This document shows, piece after piece, positions 46,514-54,166 of a DNA stretch of 64,000 nucleotides. The stretch's first letter is position 1. Each line of letters opens with the position of its first letter. Under the pieces are notes generated by a model, which worked only from the letters and a program-made list of their open reading frames with translations, did no database searches and had not been told where the DNA came from. A program made the translations under genes and the position numbers. Origin of the DNA: Paenibacillus spiritus (GTDB lineage Bacteria > Bacillota > Bacilli > Paenibacillales > Paenibacillaceae); contig NZ_VYKK01000007.1 of the NCBI RefSeq assembly GCF_008710135.1, positions 1-64,000 on the forward strand, given 5' to 3'.

Positions 46514-47893
46514 TTGACCAACCCCGCCCAGCCGCTCAGCCTGGTCCGCCTGACCTGGCCGATCTTCCTTGAATTGTTTCTCTTCATGCTCATGGGCAGT
46601 GTCGACACGTTCATGATCAGCTCCGTCTCCGACAATGCCGTATCCGGCGTCGGGGCGGCGAACCAGATTGTCGGCATCGCTATTCTCGTCCTGAGCGTCA
46701 TCGGCAACGGCGCTGCCATTGTCGTCTCCCAATATATCGGCTCCCGCAGACTCCGGGAAGCCGCCCAGGTCACGGGAACCGCCGTGTCCCTGAATCTGAT
46801 GGTCGGCCTGGCGCTCAGCGTGATGCTGCTGTTCCTGGGCGAATCCCTGCTCGCCGCCCTGCATGTCACCGGGCAGATCCGGGAATACGGCGCGACCTAT
46901 TTGCAGATCGTCGGCAGCTTTATTTTTCTGCAGGCGCTGATCAACGCTCTGGCCGCCTCCATCCGCACACACGGCTTCACGAAGCAGACCATGCTGGTTT
47001 CCCTGCTGATGAATCTGCTGCATGTTGCAGGCAACTATACCCTGATCTACGGCCACTTCGGAATGCCTGCGCTCGGCGTCCGCGGCGCCGCCATTTCGAC
47101 CGTCCTCAGCCGGCTGATCTGCCTGTTCCTGTTCTTCCTGCTGCTGTACCGGGTGACGGAAGTCCGGGTCAAGCTCTCTTATTACCTGAAGCTGAGCTGG
47201 AATTACGTGAAGCAGATTCTCCGGATCGGCATTCCGTCGGCCTTTGAGTCGATCATCTACCAGGCGTGTCAGCTGACCTTCACGCTGTATATCACCTACT
47301 TGGGCGCCGAAGCGATGGCCACCCGTCAGTATGCTCTGAATATCTCCAATTACATCTACCTGTTCAGCATGGCGGTCGCCATGGGAACCTCCATTATCGT
47401 CGGCCGCCTCGTCGGAGCCCGGCGGCCGGAGGAAGCTTACCGGCGGGTCTTCCAGAGCGTCAAATGGGCGCTGCTGGTTACGGTGGTCATCGACGCCATT
47501 GTCATCGTCTTTCGCATTCCGCTGCTGGGGCTCTTCACGGACAATTCGGAGATCATCGCCCTCGGTGCTCAAGTCCTGCTGCTCAGCATCTTCCTGGAGA
47601 CCGGCCGGACCACGAACCTGGTCATTATCAATTCGCTCCGGGCCTCAGGCGACGCCCGTTTCCCGGTGTATATGGGCCTTCTGTCGATGGTCGGCATGAG
47701 CCTTCCGCTCGGCTACCTGCTGGCGTTCAAGCTCGGCCTGGGACTGGCGGGCATCTGGCTCGCCACCGCGGCCGACGAGTGGACGCGGGCGGTCATTATG
47801 TACTTCCGCTGGCGCAGCCGGGCCTGGGAGCGGCACGCCTTGATCGGCCCGGGCGACGAGGCCGCTCCCGCCGCAGCCGCAAGCGGCGGCTGA
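46514..47893 (+). CDS. MATE-family multidrug efflux transporter
   Basis: A 459-residue, 12-helix MATE protein starting at TTG (AAGGAA upstream). It begins LVRLTWPIFLELFLFMLMGSVDTFMIS, has VGAANQIVGIAILVLSVIGNGAAIVVSQYIGS in the first half and YALNISNYIYLFSMAVAMGTSIIVGRLVGARR in the second, the two-fold repeat expected of MATE pumps of the YoeA/YisQ branch. Export is likely driven by Na+ or H+. The C-terminus is an Ala-rich tail. Substrates are unknown. Confidence 0.9.
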   Translation: MTNPAQPLSLVRLTWPIFLELFLFMLMGSVDTFMISSVSDNAVSGVGAANQIVGIAILVLSVIGNGAAIVVSQYIGSRRLREAAQVTGTAVSLNLMVGLALSVMLLFLGESLLAALHVTGQIREYGATYLQIVGSFIFLQALINALAASIRTHGFTKQTMLVSLLMNLLHVAGNYTLIYGHFGMPALGVRGAAISTVLSRLICLFLFFLLLYRVTEVRVKLSYYLKLSWNYVKQILRIGIPSAFESIIYQACQLTFTLYITYLGAEAMATRQYALNISNYIYLFSMAVAMGTSIIVGRLVGARRPEEAYRRVFQSVKWALLVTVVIDAIVIVFRIPLLGLFTDNSEIIALGAQVLLLSIFLETGRTTNLVIINSLRASGDARFPVYMGLLSMVGMSLPLGYLLAFKLGLGLAGIWLATAADEWTRAVIMYFRWRSRAWERHALIGPGDEAAPAAAASGG

Positions 47894-47975
47894 CCGCTGC
47901 CCTGCCGGCCTTGCGTGACAGCTGCCGCCCTTAAGGCGCACGCCGCCCGGCCCCGGCAGGAGCCCAAGACGGTCA

Positions 47976-48023
47976 ACAGGCCCCATCCTCTCTCGCCGGG
48001 CGGCGAGAGAGGATGGGGCCTGT
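47976..48023. terminator. Very strong hairpin between the MATE gene and the 48072 gene
   Basis: A perfect 22-bp stem (47976-47997 with 48002-48023) and a 4-nt GGGC loop between convergent genes. It lacks a T-run but its strength suggests a bidirectional terminator. Confidence 0.75.
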
Positions 48024-48071
48024 GTGCGTTCCCGGGCGCTGCCGCCAGCGGCGGCAGACGAAGGCGGCCGG

Positions 48072-48362
48072 CTAATCCAGATAGCCGGCGAGGCCCTTGT
48101 CCATCAAGTAATCCATTTCCCGCTCCAGAATATCCTCGACTGCCGGTTCGGTCAGGGTCACATCCCGGCGGCTCAGCACATAATCGACCAAGTCGTCCAG
48201 ATCAATGTCCACTTCGCCCTTCCGGCCGGGCTTGGCCTCCTCCAGAAAGCGCTGTTCATGCTTCAGCACCAAGGCAATCTGCTTCGGGTCGGCCTTGGTC
48301 TTGCCGGCGATATAGCGGATCAGCTCGGCTTCGTTGATTCGGTCGTTCATTCGTTCGTTCAC
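48072..48362 (-). CDS. Conserved-looking small acidic protein, 96 residues
   Basis: A helical, charged protein: after NERMNDRINEAEL it reads IRYIAGKTKADPKQIALVLKHEQRFLEEA, a pattern reminiscent of an HU/IHF-like or helix-turn-helix start, then an Asp/Glu-rich segment (DIDLDDLVDYVLSRRD) and EDILEREMDYLMDKGLAGYLD. GTG at 48362 is preferred because GGAAGGAAGA precedes it; an ATG at 48407 has no RBS. No family recognised. A regulatory or stress role is only a guess. Gene stands alone, with hairpins on both sides. Confidence 0.7.
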   Translation of the reverse strand: MNERMNDRINEAELIRYIAGKTKADPKQIALVLKHEQRFLEEAKPGRKGEVDIDLDDLVDYVLSRRDVTLTEPAVEDILEREMDYLMDKGLAGYLD

Positions 48363-48472
48363 TCGTGTCTCTTCCTTCCGCGCAGCTCGTTCTGTCCCTG
48401 CCTGCAAGGACGTATGCTACTGAATATACCGGGTCCGGGTCCGGTTCGTCAAACCAGGCTGCCGGGAAAGCC

Positions 48473-48530
48473 AAAGACCCCTTCCCGGCAAGACCGGCTG
48501 CTGCCGCCCTTGTCCAAGTGAGGGGTCTTT
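48473..48530 (-). terminator. Terminator-like hairpin downstream of rpmE2
   Basis: A 10-bp outer stem (48473-48482 with 48521-48530) encloses a further GC-rich hairpin, 20 bp after the rpmE2 stop on the minus strand; TTTGGCTTT follows in that direction. Confidence 0.6.
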
Positions 48531-48549
48531 CGGCGATATGACGCGGAGA

Positions 48550-48801
48550 CTACTGCTGCTTCCGGTTAAGCCGCTGATTAAACCGGTCCACCCGGCCGCC
48601 GGCTTCCGTATTCTTCTGCCGTCCCGTATAGAACGGATGCGAGGCCGAACTGGAATCGACCCGGATGACCGGGTACGTATTGCCGTCTTCCCATTCCATG
48701 GTCTCATTCGAGCTGCGCGTGGAAGCGCTCAGGAATTTGTAGTCGACGCTGGCATCCAGGAATATCACCGGACGATAGTTGGGGTGAATGCCTTCCTTCA
48801 T
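48550..48801 (-). CDS. rpmE2: Ribosomal protein L31 type B (zinc-independent)
   Basis: An 83-residue L31 homologue opening [31 protein letters not shown] in outline, with [35 protein letters not shown]. It lacks the CxxC zinc ligands of type A L31. In B. subtilis the equivalent YtiA is induced by zinc starvation through Zur and replaces the zinc form to free zinc. No clear Zur box is seen here. A hairpin precedes the RBS (next entry). Confidence 0.95.
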   Translation of the reverse strand: MKEGIHPNYRPVIFLDASVDYKFLSASTRSSNETMEWEDGNTYPVIRVDSSSASHPFYTGRQKNTEAGGRVDRFNQRLNRKQQ

Positions 48802-48816
48802 CGGATAATCCTCCTT

Positions 48817-48840
48817 CCGAAGACGCGCTTCGCGTCTTCT
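48817..48840 (-). promoter_or_regulatory. Hairpin in the rpmE2 leader
   Basis: On the minus strand AGAAGACGCG and CGCGTCTTC form a 9-bp stem (GAAGACGCG/CGCGTCTTC) around a 3-nt loop, directly before AAGGAGG. Leader structures that let L31 control its own translation are known in bacteria. This one could also sequester the ribosome site, but is short. Confidence 0.4.
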
Positions 48841-48918
48841 TCCCTATTATTACCCGATTGCCGGCTCCTTCTACCTGCTCTCCTTCCCGGGGCGGCCTCC
48901 TTCTATCCGGTTCTCCGG

Positions 48919-49950
48919 TCAGAGCCTGCGGCCGGAAATCCGGCAGTAGGTCTCCTTGTCCGACACTGCGTAGAGCCGGGCTTCCTTCGGAATCGGCTCG
49001 TCCAGACGCCGGTTGATGCCAAGATCGCCGCGGTCCGACAGCAGCGTCGCTCCCTGGCGCAGCAAGGCCTGGAAAGCGTCGCCGTAGGTCGCCCAGGAGC
49101 GGTCCACCGGCACCTCATAAATGTCGTCGCCGTGCGAACGGCTGATCAGCTGCGCGATGACTTCGGAGTTGCCTTCCTGAAGCGCTGCCCGAACGGCCAG
49201 CCGGGAGATGGCGTCATGCGACAGGACGAATTCGTTGACCTGAACATGCCGGAAATTCTTCACGTTCTTCTCCTGCATAACCTCAACTGTGGTATGCACG
49301 TGCGGAGCGACCCGCTCAATGCTTGAGGCAATGAGCAGGGACTTGCCGTCCACAAGCGGCGTCTCGTCAATGCGCGCATCTCCGAAGATGATCGCCGCCC
49401 GCGCACCGGAGATTCCGGCCTTCGTCAGCACCTCGTCGGAAGACGGATCGCCGCTTACAAAGTGGACCTGGCGCAGCGCCTCCATCGGATGGCGCTCGGA
49501 TTCATCAATGATGACAATGTGACCGTCCGGAGCGTAGCTCAGAATTTCCTCGACGGCGGCCTCCGCCTTTTTGTTCCAGTTAATCAGAATAACATGGCCC
49601 TTTCCGACGAACGACAACTTGCCCGCCCTCCTCTGTCTGCCGATTTCAGCGATCGTGTCGATCACCTTGCCGATGACCAGACTGAGCAGCCCGATGCCGA
49701 ATATGTACAGAAATATGGTGAATATTTTGCCGAGCACCGTCTTGGCGAAGAAATCGCCGTAGCCAACCGTGGCCATCGTTGTCAGCACCCAGTAGAACGA
49801 ATTGAACCAATTCCCGAACGTGCCGGGTTCAAGCAGAAAAGCGACGGTGGCGCTGGCTCCGACGAAGATCAGGGTTATCAGCGCAACCGTTCTTTTGCGG
49901 ATGCGGACCATAAGCGTTGACAGCCGGAGCAGAAAATGAATGACGTCCAC
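48919..49950 (-). CDS. Two-TM potassium channel with RCK/TrkA-N domain
   Basis: A 343-residue ion-channel protein. Two membrane helices (about 22-40 and 75-98) flank the pore helix with selectivity filter TVGYGD (61-66). An RCK domain follows (GKGHVILINWNKKAEAAVEEIL, then VHFVSGDPSSDEVLTKAG and AAIIFGD). It resembles B. subtilis YugO and E. coli Kch. It is the last gene of a six-gene operon with a 28-bp gap to the DUF350 gene. Linked to envelope stress modules, it may restore membrane potential or osmotic balance (inference). Confidence 0.9.
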   Translation of the reverse strand: MDVIHFLLRLSTLMVRIRKRTVALITLIFVGASATVAFLLEPGTFGNWFNSFYWVLTTMATVGYGDFFAKTVLGKIFTIFLYIFGIGLLSLVIGKVIDTIAEIGRQRRAGKLSFVGKGHVILINWNKKAEAAVEEILSYAPDGHIVIIDESERHPMEALRQVHFVSGDPSSDEVLTKAGISGARAAIIFGDARIDETPLVDGKSLLIASSIERVAPHVHTTVEVMQEKNVKNFRHVQVNEFVLSHDAISRLAVRAALQEGNSEVIAQLISRSHGDDIYEVPVDRSWATYGDAFQALLRQGATLLSDRGDLGINRRLDEPIPKEARLYAVSDKETYCRISGRRL

Positions 49951-49978
49951 CGCCCAGTTGTAAGAGTAGAGTAAGGGA

Positions 49979-50380
49979 TTAAATAATCAGACTGCTGATG
50001 GCAAACGCGGTTCCGATATAGACCAGACACAGCATGGCGCCAACGGCTACGTTGCCCTGCTTGAGATGGTCGGAGACCTTGAACCCGACGGTCACCAGCT
50101 CAAAGATCCAGTACGCCAGCACGAGACACACATAACCGACGGCGAACCAGAGCGCCATATGCCAGATCGTGCTGTTCGTATAAGCGGCAATGCCCAGCAC
50201 AATAGCCGTCGCCAGGAACTTGCCCCCCATCGCCAGACCGACGGCGAGATTCCCTCGCTTGAGTTCTTCCATATCCTTGAACGGCGTCATCCAGCTGAAG
50301 ACCAGCATGCCGACAAGCTGCAGCACAATCATGGCGAAGATGCTGATGACAATGTTCGCTACCGTAATCAATCCGCCCAC
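49979..50380 (-). CDS. DUF350 (YjfL-like) membrane protein
   Basis: A 133-residue integral membrane protein with four hydrophobic segments in two similar halves (about 5-25, 45-65, 75-95, 110-130). Both halves contain an LKRGNLAVGLAMGGK / LKQGNVAVGAMLCL element, the DUF350 hallmark. The homologue YjfL of E. coli sits in an operon with YjfC and PspA-like YjfJ. Function unknown. The start overlaps the upstream lipoprotein gene by 13 bp, so translation is coupled. Confidence 0.9.
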   Translation of the reverse strand: MGGLITVANIVISIFAMIVLQLVGMLVFSWMTPFKDMEELKRGNLAVGLAMGGKFLATAIVLGIAAYTNSTIWHMALWFAVGYVCLVLAYWIFELVTVGFKVSDHLKQGNVAVGAMLCLVYIGTAFAISSLII

Positions 50381-51027
50381 CCCCTGAATTTAGCATACGC
50401 CGTATCGTAATCGGCAAAATCATGGACTTCCTCCAGCACGACCGAGATCCGCTTCTTCTTCTCCATCGCCTTGTACCGCTCATCGTCAATCGGCTGCTTG
50501 ATCCGGTTGCCCGAAGGCAGCTCCAGCACGGCAAAATTGCGGGTCTTCCCTTGGTATTCCGTCTTATAGACGCCCACCAGATCGACTTCGGTGGTGACGG
50601 ACAGCTTCAGATTCTGCATGTCCTCGGTCGCCGACTTCAGATCGCCATAGGACTTGATCGGCGTCCAGGCCGACAGCTTGACCGTATTGCGGTTGTCAGC
50701 GTCGGTCGTCAGTTCGGCGTCCATGTACTGGAGCGTCCAGACCGGGTCGCCGGTCGCATAGTTGTTGTCATTGGGCAGCAGCGTGTTGTCCGGCAGAACC
50801 GTCATGTCGCTTCCGACCAGATCGCCCACGGTGCCTTCCACTACTTTGTAATCCCACGGCACCGTTGCCACAGCGGAAGACGTATCCGTTCCTTGGTCGG
50901 TGGACAGCACGCTGTCCGGGTTGCCGCAGGCGGCAAGCGCCAGCGCATTCGCAAGCGCCAGGGCCAGCAGCCCCAGACGCAGACGGCGACGGGCCGAACG
51001 GCCTCCGTATAAGCTTGATTTCCGCAA
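50368..51027 (-). CDS. Lipoprotein of unknown function in the YjfC/K+ channel operon
   Basis: A 219-residue lipoprotein: basic start, hydrophobic core LGLLALALANALALAACG with lipobox Cys near residue 34. The mature part has mixed strands and repeated Thr/Asp patterns (GTVGDLVGSDMTVLPDN, KTEYQGKTRNFAVLELPSG), ending in a charged region (KKKRISVVLEEVHDFADYD). I do not recognise a family; operon context links it to the DUF350 protein, with which it overlaps by 13 bp, and to the YjfC ligase, 1 bp upstream. Confidence 0.8.
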   Translation of the reverse strand: MRKSSLYGGRSARRRLRLGLLALALANALALAACGNPDSVLSTDQGTDTSSAVATVPWDYKVVEGTVGDLVGSDMTVLPDNTLLPNDNNYATGDPVWTLQYMDAELTTDADNRNTVKLSAWTPIKSYGDLKSATEDMQNLKLSVTTEVDLVGVYKTEYQGKTRNFAVLELPSGNRIKQPIDDERYKAMEKKKRISVVLEEVHDFADYDTAYAKFRGWAD

Positions 51028-51028
51028 A

Positions 51029-52222
51029 TCAGTTCACTCCCAACGCTATAAAATGACTCGTGTTGCCCGTAATCAATCCGCCAGCGCGTCCCAACAGCCC
51101 GCACGGCTCGCCGTTCAGCATGAACAGCCCGGTAAGAAGGCGCAGCTCGCCGTAGCTCGTCTGAAGCTCGGCCAGCTCGGTCCGCTTCTGATAGACGACC
51201 GGGAACAGTTCGCTGCTGTCGTAGCCGTCCTCATCGGCCGTCTCCAGTCCTCCTGCGGCATCGTAGAGCCGCACCGAGCCGCCCTCCCGCCCGAACATCG
51301 ACTTGGAGACAAAGCTGCCGGAGAAGACCGGCTTGTTGTAGGTCGGCAGCATGTAAGCAGCGATGGCTTCCCGCTCCTCTTCGCTGAAAAGAATGCCCAG
51401 TTCATACAGGCCCCACACGGCGGCCAGCAGACCCTTGGATTGCAGCAAAATGCTGTGCGGCGGGTTAAAGAGCGCCAGATTGCCGGTCTCCACCGCGTAA
51501 GCCAGCGCGTCGCCGCCTTCGTCGACGGCCATCCATTCCTTCGGGTAGAGGGCGAACATCCGCCGGATGACCCGTCCTTCCCCGTCCATCACGACGCCGT
51601 CGTCGATGCTAAGATCGAGGCAGTCGACGCAGCGGACGTCCAGGCCGCTGTGCCGGGCAAGCGTCTCGATGGTACCCGAATCTTCCTGGTGGGTGCCATA
51701 GGCGACGCAGGCAACCGTATCCGGACGTTCTTCTCCCCAGGCAGCGGCCAGCAGTTCCGGCATCCGCCCGTTGACGGTGTCGACCCCCGCCTCCCGGCAA
51801 ATCCAGGGCGTCGCAACGGAAGCCTCCACATAGCCGGTCGGCGTATCCGCATTCAGCTCCAGCAGCTTGATGCGGCCCGAGCCGTCCACCGCAAAATCAA
51901 ACCGGGCGTAGCGGCTGATCGGCCCCTCCGGGATCGGCACCTGATCCAGCATATCCCACAGCACCTCGGGAATGCCGGTCAGCTCATACAGATCGCGCCG
52001 CCGGTGAATATAACGGGCCGTCTTGTCCAGAACGGCCCAGAGCTTGCCGGCGGCGGCCTCCAGCTCGCGGTAGACCGCTCCGTCCATCACTACGACACCG
52101 TCCAGCCAGTATTCCTCGTCCTCCAGATCCGCCCAAGGGAAGCCAAGTTCCGCCAGCTGCCGAACCCGGTCCGCGCGCTGCTCCCGGGGAAACTCGCGCA
52201 GTTCAAACACGGATCCGCTCAT
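51029..52222 (-). CDS. yjfC: Glutathionylspermidine-synthase-like ATP-grasp ligase (YjfC/YgiC type)
   Basis: A 397-residue member of the GSP_synth ATP-grasp family. Motifs include SRYARFDFAVDGSGRIKLLELNADTPTGYVEAS in outline (nucleotide and Mg2+ ligands), VACVAYGTHQEDSGTIETL, LFNPPHSILLQSKGLLAAVW, YMLPTYNKPVFSGSFVSKSMFGREGGSV in outline, and LLGRAGGLITGNTSHFIALGV. The E. coli relatives YgiC and YjfC are proposed to join a peptide-like partner to an amine; the reaction is unproven, and no amidase domain is fused. The partner may be the Gly-ending YgiB-like protein encoded immediately upstream, with which it overlaps by 4 bp. Confidence 0.9.
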   Translation of the reverse strand: MSGSVFELREFPREQRADRVRQLAELGFPWADLEDEEYWLDGVVVMDGAVYRELEAAAGKLWAVLDKTARYIHRRRDLYELTGIPEVLWDMLDQVPIPEGPISRYARFDFAVDGSGRIKLLELNADTPTGYVEASVATPWICREAGVDTVNGRMPELLAAAWGEERPDTVACVAYGTHQEDSGTIETLARHSGLDVRCVDCLDLSIDDGVVMDGEGRVIRRMFALYPKEWMAVDEGGDALAYAVETGNLALFNPPHSILLQSKGLLAAVWGLYELGILFSEEEREAIAAYMLPTYNKPVFSGSFVSKSMFGREGGSVRLYDAAGGLETADEDGYDSSELFPVVYQKRTELAELQTSYGELRLLTGLFMLNGEPCGLLGRAGGLITGNTSHFIALGVN

Positions 52223-53067
52223 CCGCCGAACAGTCCGCCGCCGCTCTTCGAGCCGGAGCTGACCGAGGATCTGGAGCCGGAGCTCGATTTCGAACCGGAT
52301 TTGCTGGAGCCCAGTCCGCTTGAAGTGCCTCCAACCGAGCCTTTGCCCGCCGAGGTGCCCCGTCTGGTGATGGAACCGGTCGTCGAGGTCGAGGTCTTGG
52401 GCTTCACCACCGAACCGGCAACCGGCTTGTTCTGAAATTTGGTGCTGTCGTACGACTTCGGTTTATAGGCCGTTCGTGTGCCTCCGTAATACGTCGGGCG
52501 GTCACCGTAATAGCGGGCCGGGGAGTAGCCGCCGCCGCTGTTGAACAAGAAATGATAGAGCAGCAGATCGTCCCAGCCGAAGCCGGAATTATAGCCGCCG
52601 TAATTGTTGATGACCGTCGTTCCGCCCGAAGATGTTACCCCCGGCGAAGCGGTCGGCTCCGCCGTCTCGGATGCGCGATCTTCCGGATACGGAATCGCCC
52701 AGTCGGCGTTCGGGTCATAGTACTGCTTGACTTCGTCCGTTGAATAAGAGACCAGCTTCGGCTCCCCGGCGGCGGAAGAAGCGCCCGCTTCCGGTGCGCC
52801 GGCCGCCATCAGCGCGTTGGCCAGCAGTGCGATTCCGAGCGAAGTCGTGAGAACGCGCGCCGGCGGCCCGCCCGGAGTCATCCACCGGTCGGCGGGAGCG
52901 GCTTGCTCCGGCAGCTTGTCTGCGGCAGCCGAAGCTCCCCGGCCGGCGGCACGCCCGTCCGCTCCGGCCGCTTCCCCGGGCGGCTGCATGCTCCCGGACG
53001 CTTCATTGCTTCTGCTGTGTGTCTCCTTGATACTCTGTCTATCCCGCTTCTCTTGCTCTCTGTCCAA
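52219..53067 (-). CDS. YgiB/YjfM-like Gly/Ser-rich membrane protein
   Basis: A 282-residue low-complexity protein. A long charged N-terminus (1-66), a single hydrophobic segment (about 70-90, VLTTSLGIALLANALMAAG), then a region with VINNYGGYNSGFGWDDLLLYHFLFNSGGGYSP in outline, and a Lys/Ser/Gly-rich tail ending SGGGLFGG. The design (one membrane anchor, Tyr/Gly patch, Ser/Gly tail with Gly-Gly end) resembles E. coli YgiB/YjfM, although sequence identity is not evident. It overlaps the ligase gene by 4 bp, as ygiB precedes ygiC. A tail Gly is a conceivable substrate for the ligase (inference). Confidence 0.7.
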   Translation of the reverse strand: MDREQEKRDRQSIKETHSRSNEASGSMQPPGEAAGADGRAAGRGASAAADKLPEQAAPADRWMTPGGPPARVLTTSLGIALLANALMAAGAPEAGASSAAGEPKLVSYSTDEVKQYYDPNADWAIPYPEDRASETAEPTASPGVTSSGGTTVINNYGGYNSGFGWDDLLLYHFLFNSGGGYSPARYYGDRPTYYGGTRTAYKPKSYDSTKFQNKPVAGSVVKPKTSTSTTGSITRRGTSAGKGSVGGTSSGLGSSKSGSKSSSGSRSSVSSGSKSGGGLFGG

Positions 53068-53103
53068 GCCAGTTACCCTCCTTCTTCTTCGAAGCCTTCT
53101 TGC

Positions 53104-53319
53104 TCAATCGTTCCGCAGCGGAACGAGCAGAAGCTCCAGCTTGCTGTCGTCCAGATTAAGCCGGCCCTCTACCGTCTCATATTCCTGGCCCTGTACGACC
53201 AAATAATTGACATGCTCCAGCGCGGCGATCATATTCGCGTTCCAGACGCGCTCTTCAATTACCCGAAGCTCGCCGTCCGACCGTTTCTCGTACAATACCA
53301 CATTCATTCCACTGTCCAA
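53104..53319 (-). CDS. Small protein at the head of the YjfC/K+ channel operon
   Basis: A 71-residue protein from TTG 53319 (AAAGGA about 10 nt upstream), or 67 residues from ATG 53307. It reads SGMNVVLYEKRSDGELRVIEERVWNANM, then IAALEHVNYLVVQGQEYETVEGRLNLDDSKLELLLVPL, a compact mixed alpha/beta pattern. A longer frame (to 53565) contains the promoter at 53350-53390 and is unlikely. No family recognised. Being first in the operon, it could be a regulator or scaffold. Confidence 0.65.
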   Translation of the reverse strand: MDSGMNVVLYEKRSDGELRVIEERVWNANMIAALEHVNYLVVQGQEYETVEGRLNLDDSKLELLLVPLRND

Positions 53320-53359
53320 CTGCTCTTCATCCTTTCTTCTGAAAGCGTTTGTTATGTCT

Positions 53360-53390
53360 CTGATACGAGGCAGGAGAATGAATGTTTCAA
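53360..53390 (-). promoter_or_regulatory. Sigma-W-type ECF promoter for the stress-module operon
   Basis: On the minus strand TGAAAC and CGTATC are separated by exactly 16 nt (-35 near 53388-53383, -10 near 53366-53361), matching the B. subtilis sigma-W consensus TGAAAC-N16-CGTA. It lies about 45 bp upstream of the first gene. Sigma-W controls envelope-stress genes including pspA, so the match fits the content of the operon. Confidence 0.65.
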
Positions 53391-53552
53391 TTCCGCAGGC
53401 CTCGGCCTTCATCGTAAACGTATCTTTTACCAGAATACGGGTTAAGCGGGATGAAGGCAATGATTTACACCGAAGTCTTCTGGCAATGGCCCTATGGGTA
53501 TGATAAGCTTGGGTCTCATGTATTTTTATTCCATAAAATAGGAGGAATCTGC

Positions 53553-54161
53553 ATGAATACGCCAATCCGGTTCATCGGAACCTGGACTTTGGGGCTGGTC
53601 CTTCTTCTGGCCGCGGGCTGCCGGTCTTCTTCCGAAGCCGATTCGGCCGCCACCGCTTCCCCTTCTGGAAGGCCTACCCTCGCCTGGACGGAGGCTGCAC
53701 TGCCTTCCTCTCTTGCCGAAGAGAAATGGAATCCGGAGACCCGGGCAGCCGCCAAGGCGGCCGAAAGCTACAAACAAGCCGAATATACCATTCGGCATTC
53801 CGATAATTTGCTGTCCGAAGCCTCCATCCGGCAGCGTAACGACGAGATGAGGGCGCATCTGACGAGCGACTTCTGGACCCGGGCGGTCAATCGGCGTTAT
53901 ACGCTGCTGCCGCTTGAAATTTCGGTCCGGCAGAAGGTTTCCCTCCGCCCGGAGAACCTCCGGTTTCAGGTGTGCGATCAGACCGAGAACGCCGTCCTGC
54001 TGGATTATTCCGCCGATCTGGTTCTTCTGGACGGCAGCGGGCAGGAGACACGACGGGTTCCGGTGGAAGGCAGGCTTACCCTGACCTCGGCCGAGGGGGA
54101 CTGGCGGGTGCAGGGCGATGCCTGGGACGACGCCGCTCTCCGGGACTTGATCGTCCCGTAG
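53553..54161 (+). CDS. Lipoprotein of unknown function
   Basis: A 202-residue protein. The start at 53553 is chosen for AGGAGG 7 nt upstream. Signal with lipobox LAAGC (Cys near 22), a Ser/Ala/Thr linker, then a helical region (about 60-120) and beta-rich C-terminus (TENAVLLDYSADLVLLDGSGQETRRVPVEGRLTLTSAEGDWRVQGDAW in outline). It is divergent from the stress-module operon and converges with the next gene only 5 bp away. No family recognised. Confidence 0.75.
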   Translation: MNTPIRFIGTWTLGLVLLLAAGCRSSSEADSAATASPSGRPTLAWTEAALPSSLAEEKWNPETRAAAKAAESYKQAEYTIRHSDNLLSEASIRQRNDEMRAHLTSDFWTRAVNRRYTLLPLEISVRQKVSLRPENLRFQVCDQTENAVLLDYSADLVLLDGSGQETRRVPVEGRLTLTSAEGDWRVQGDAWDDAALRDLIVP

Positions 54162-54166
54162 ACCAA

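Noticed and set aside
53320-53565. Longer start for the small protein at the head of the YjfC operon
   Set aside because: The extension contains the ECF-type promoter and has no ribosome site.
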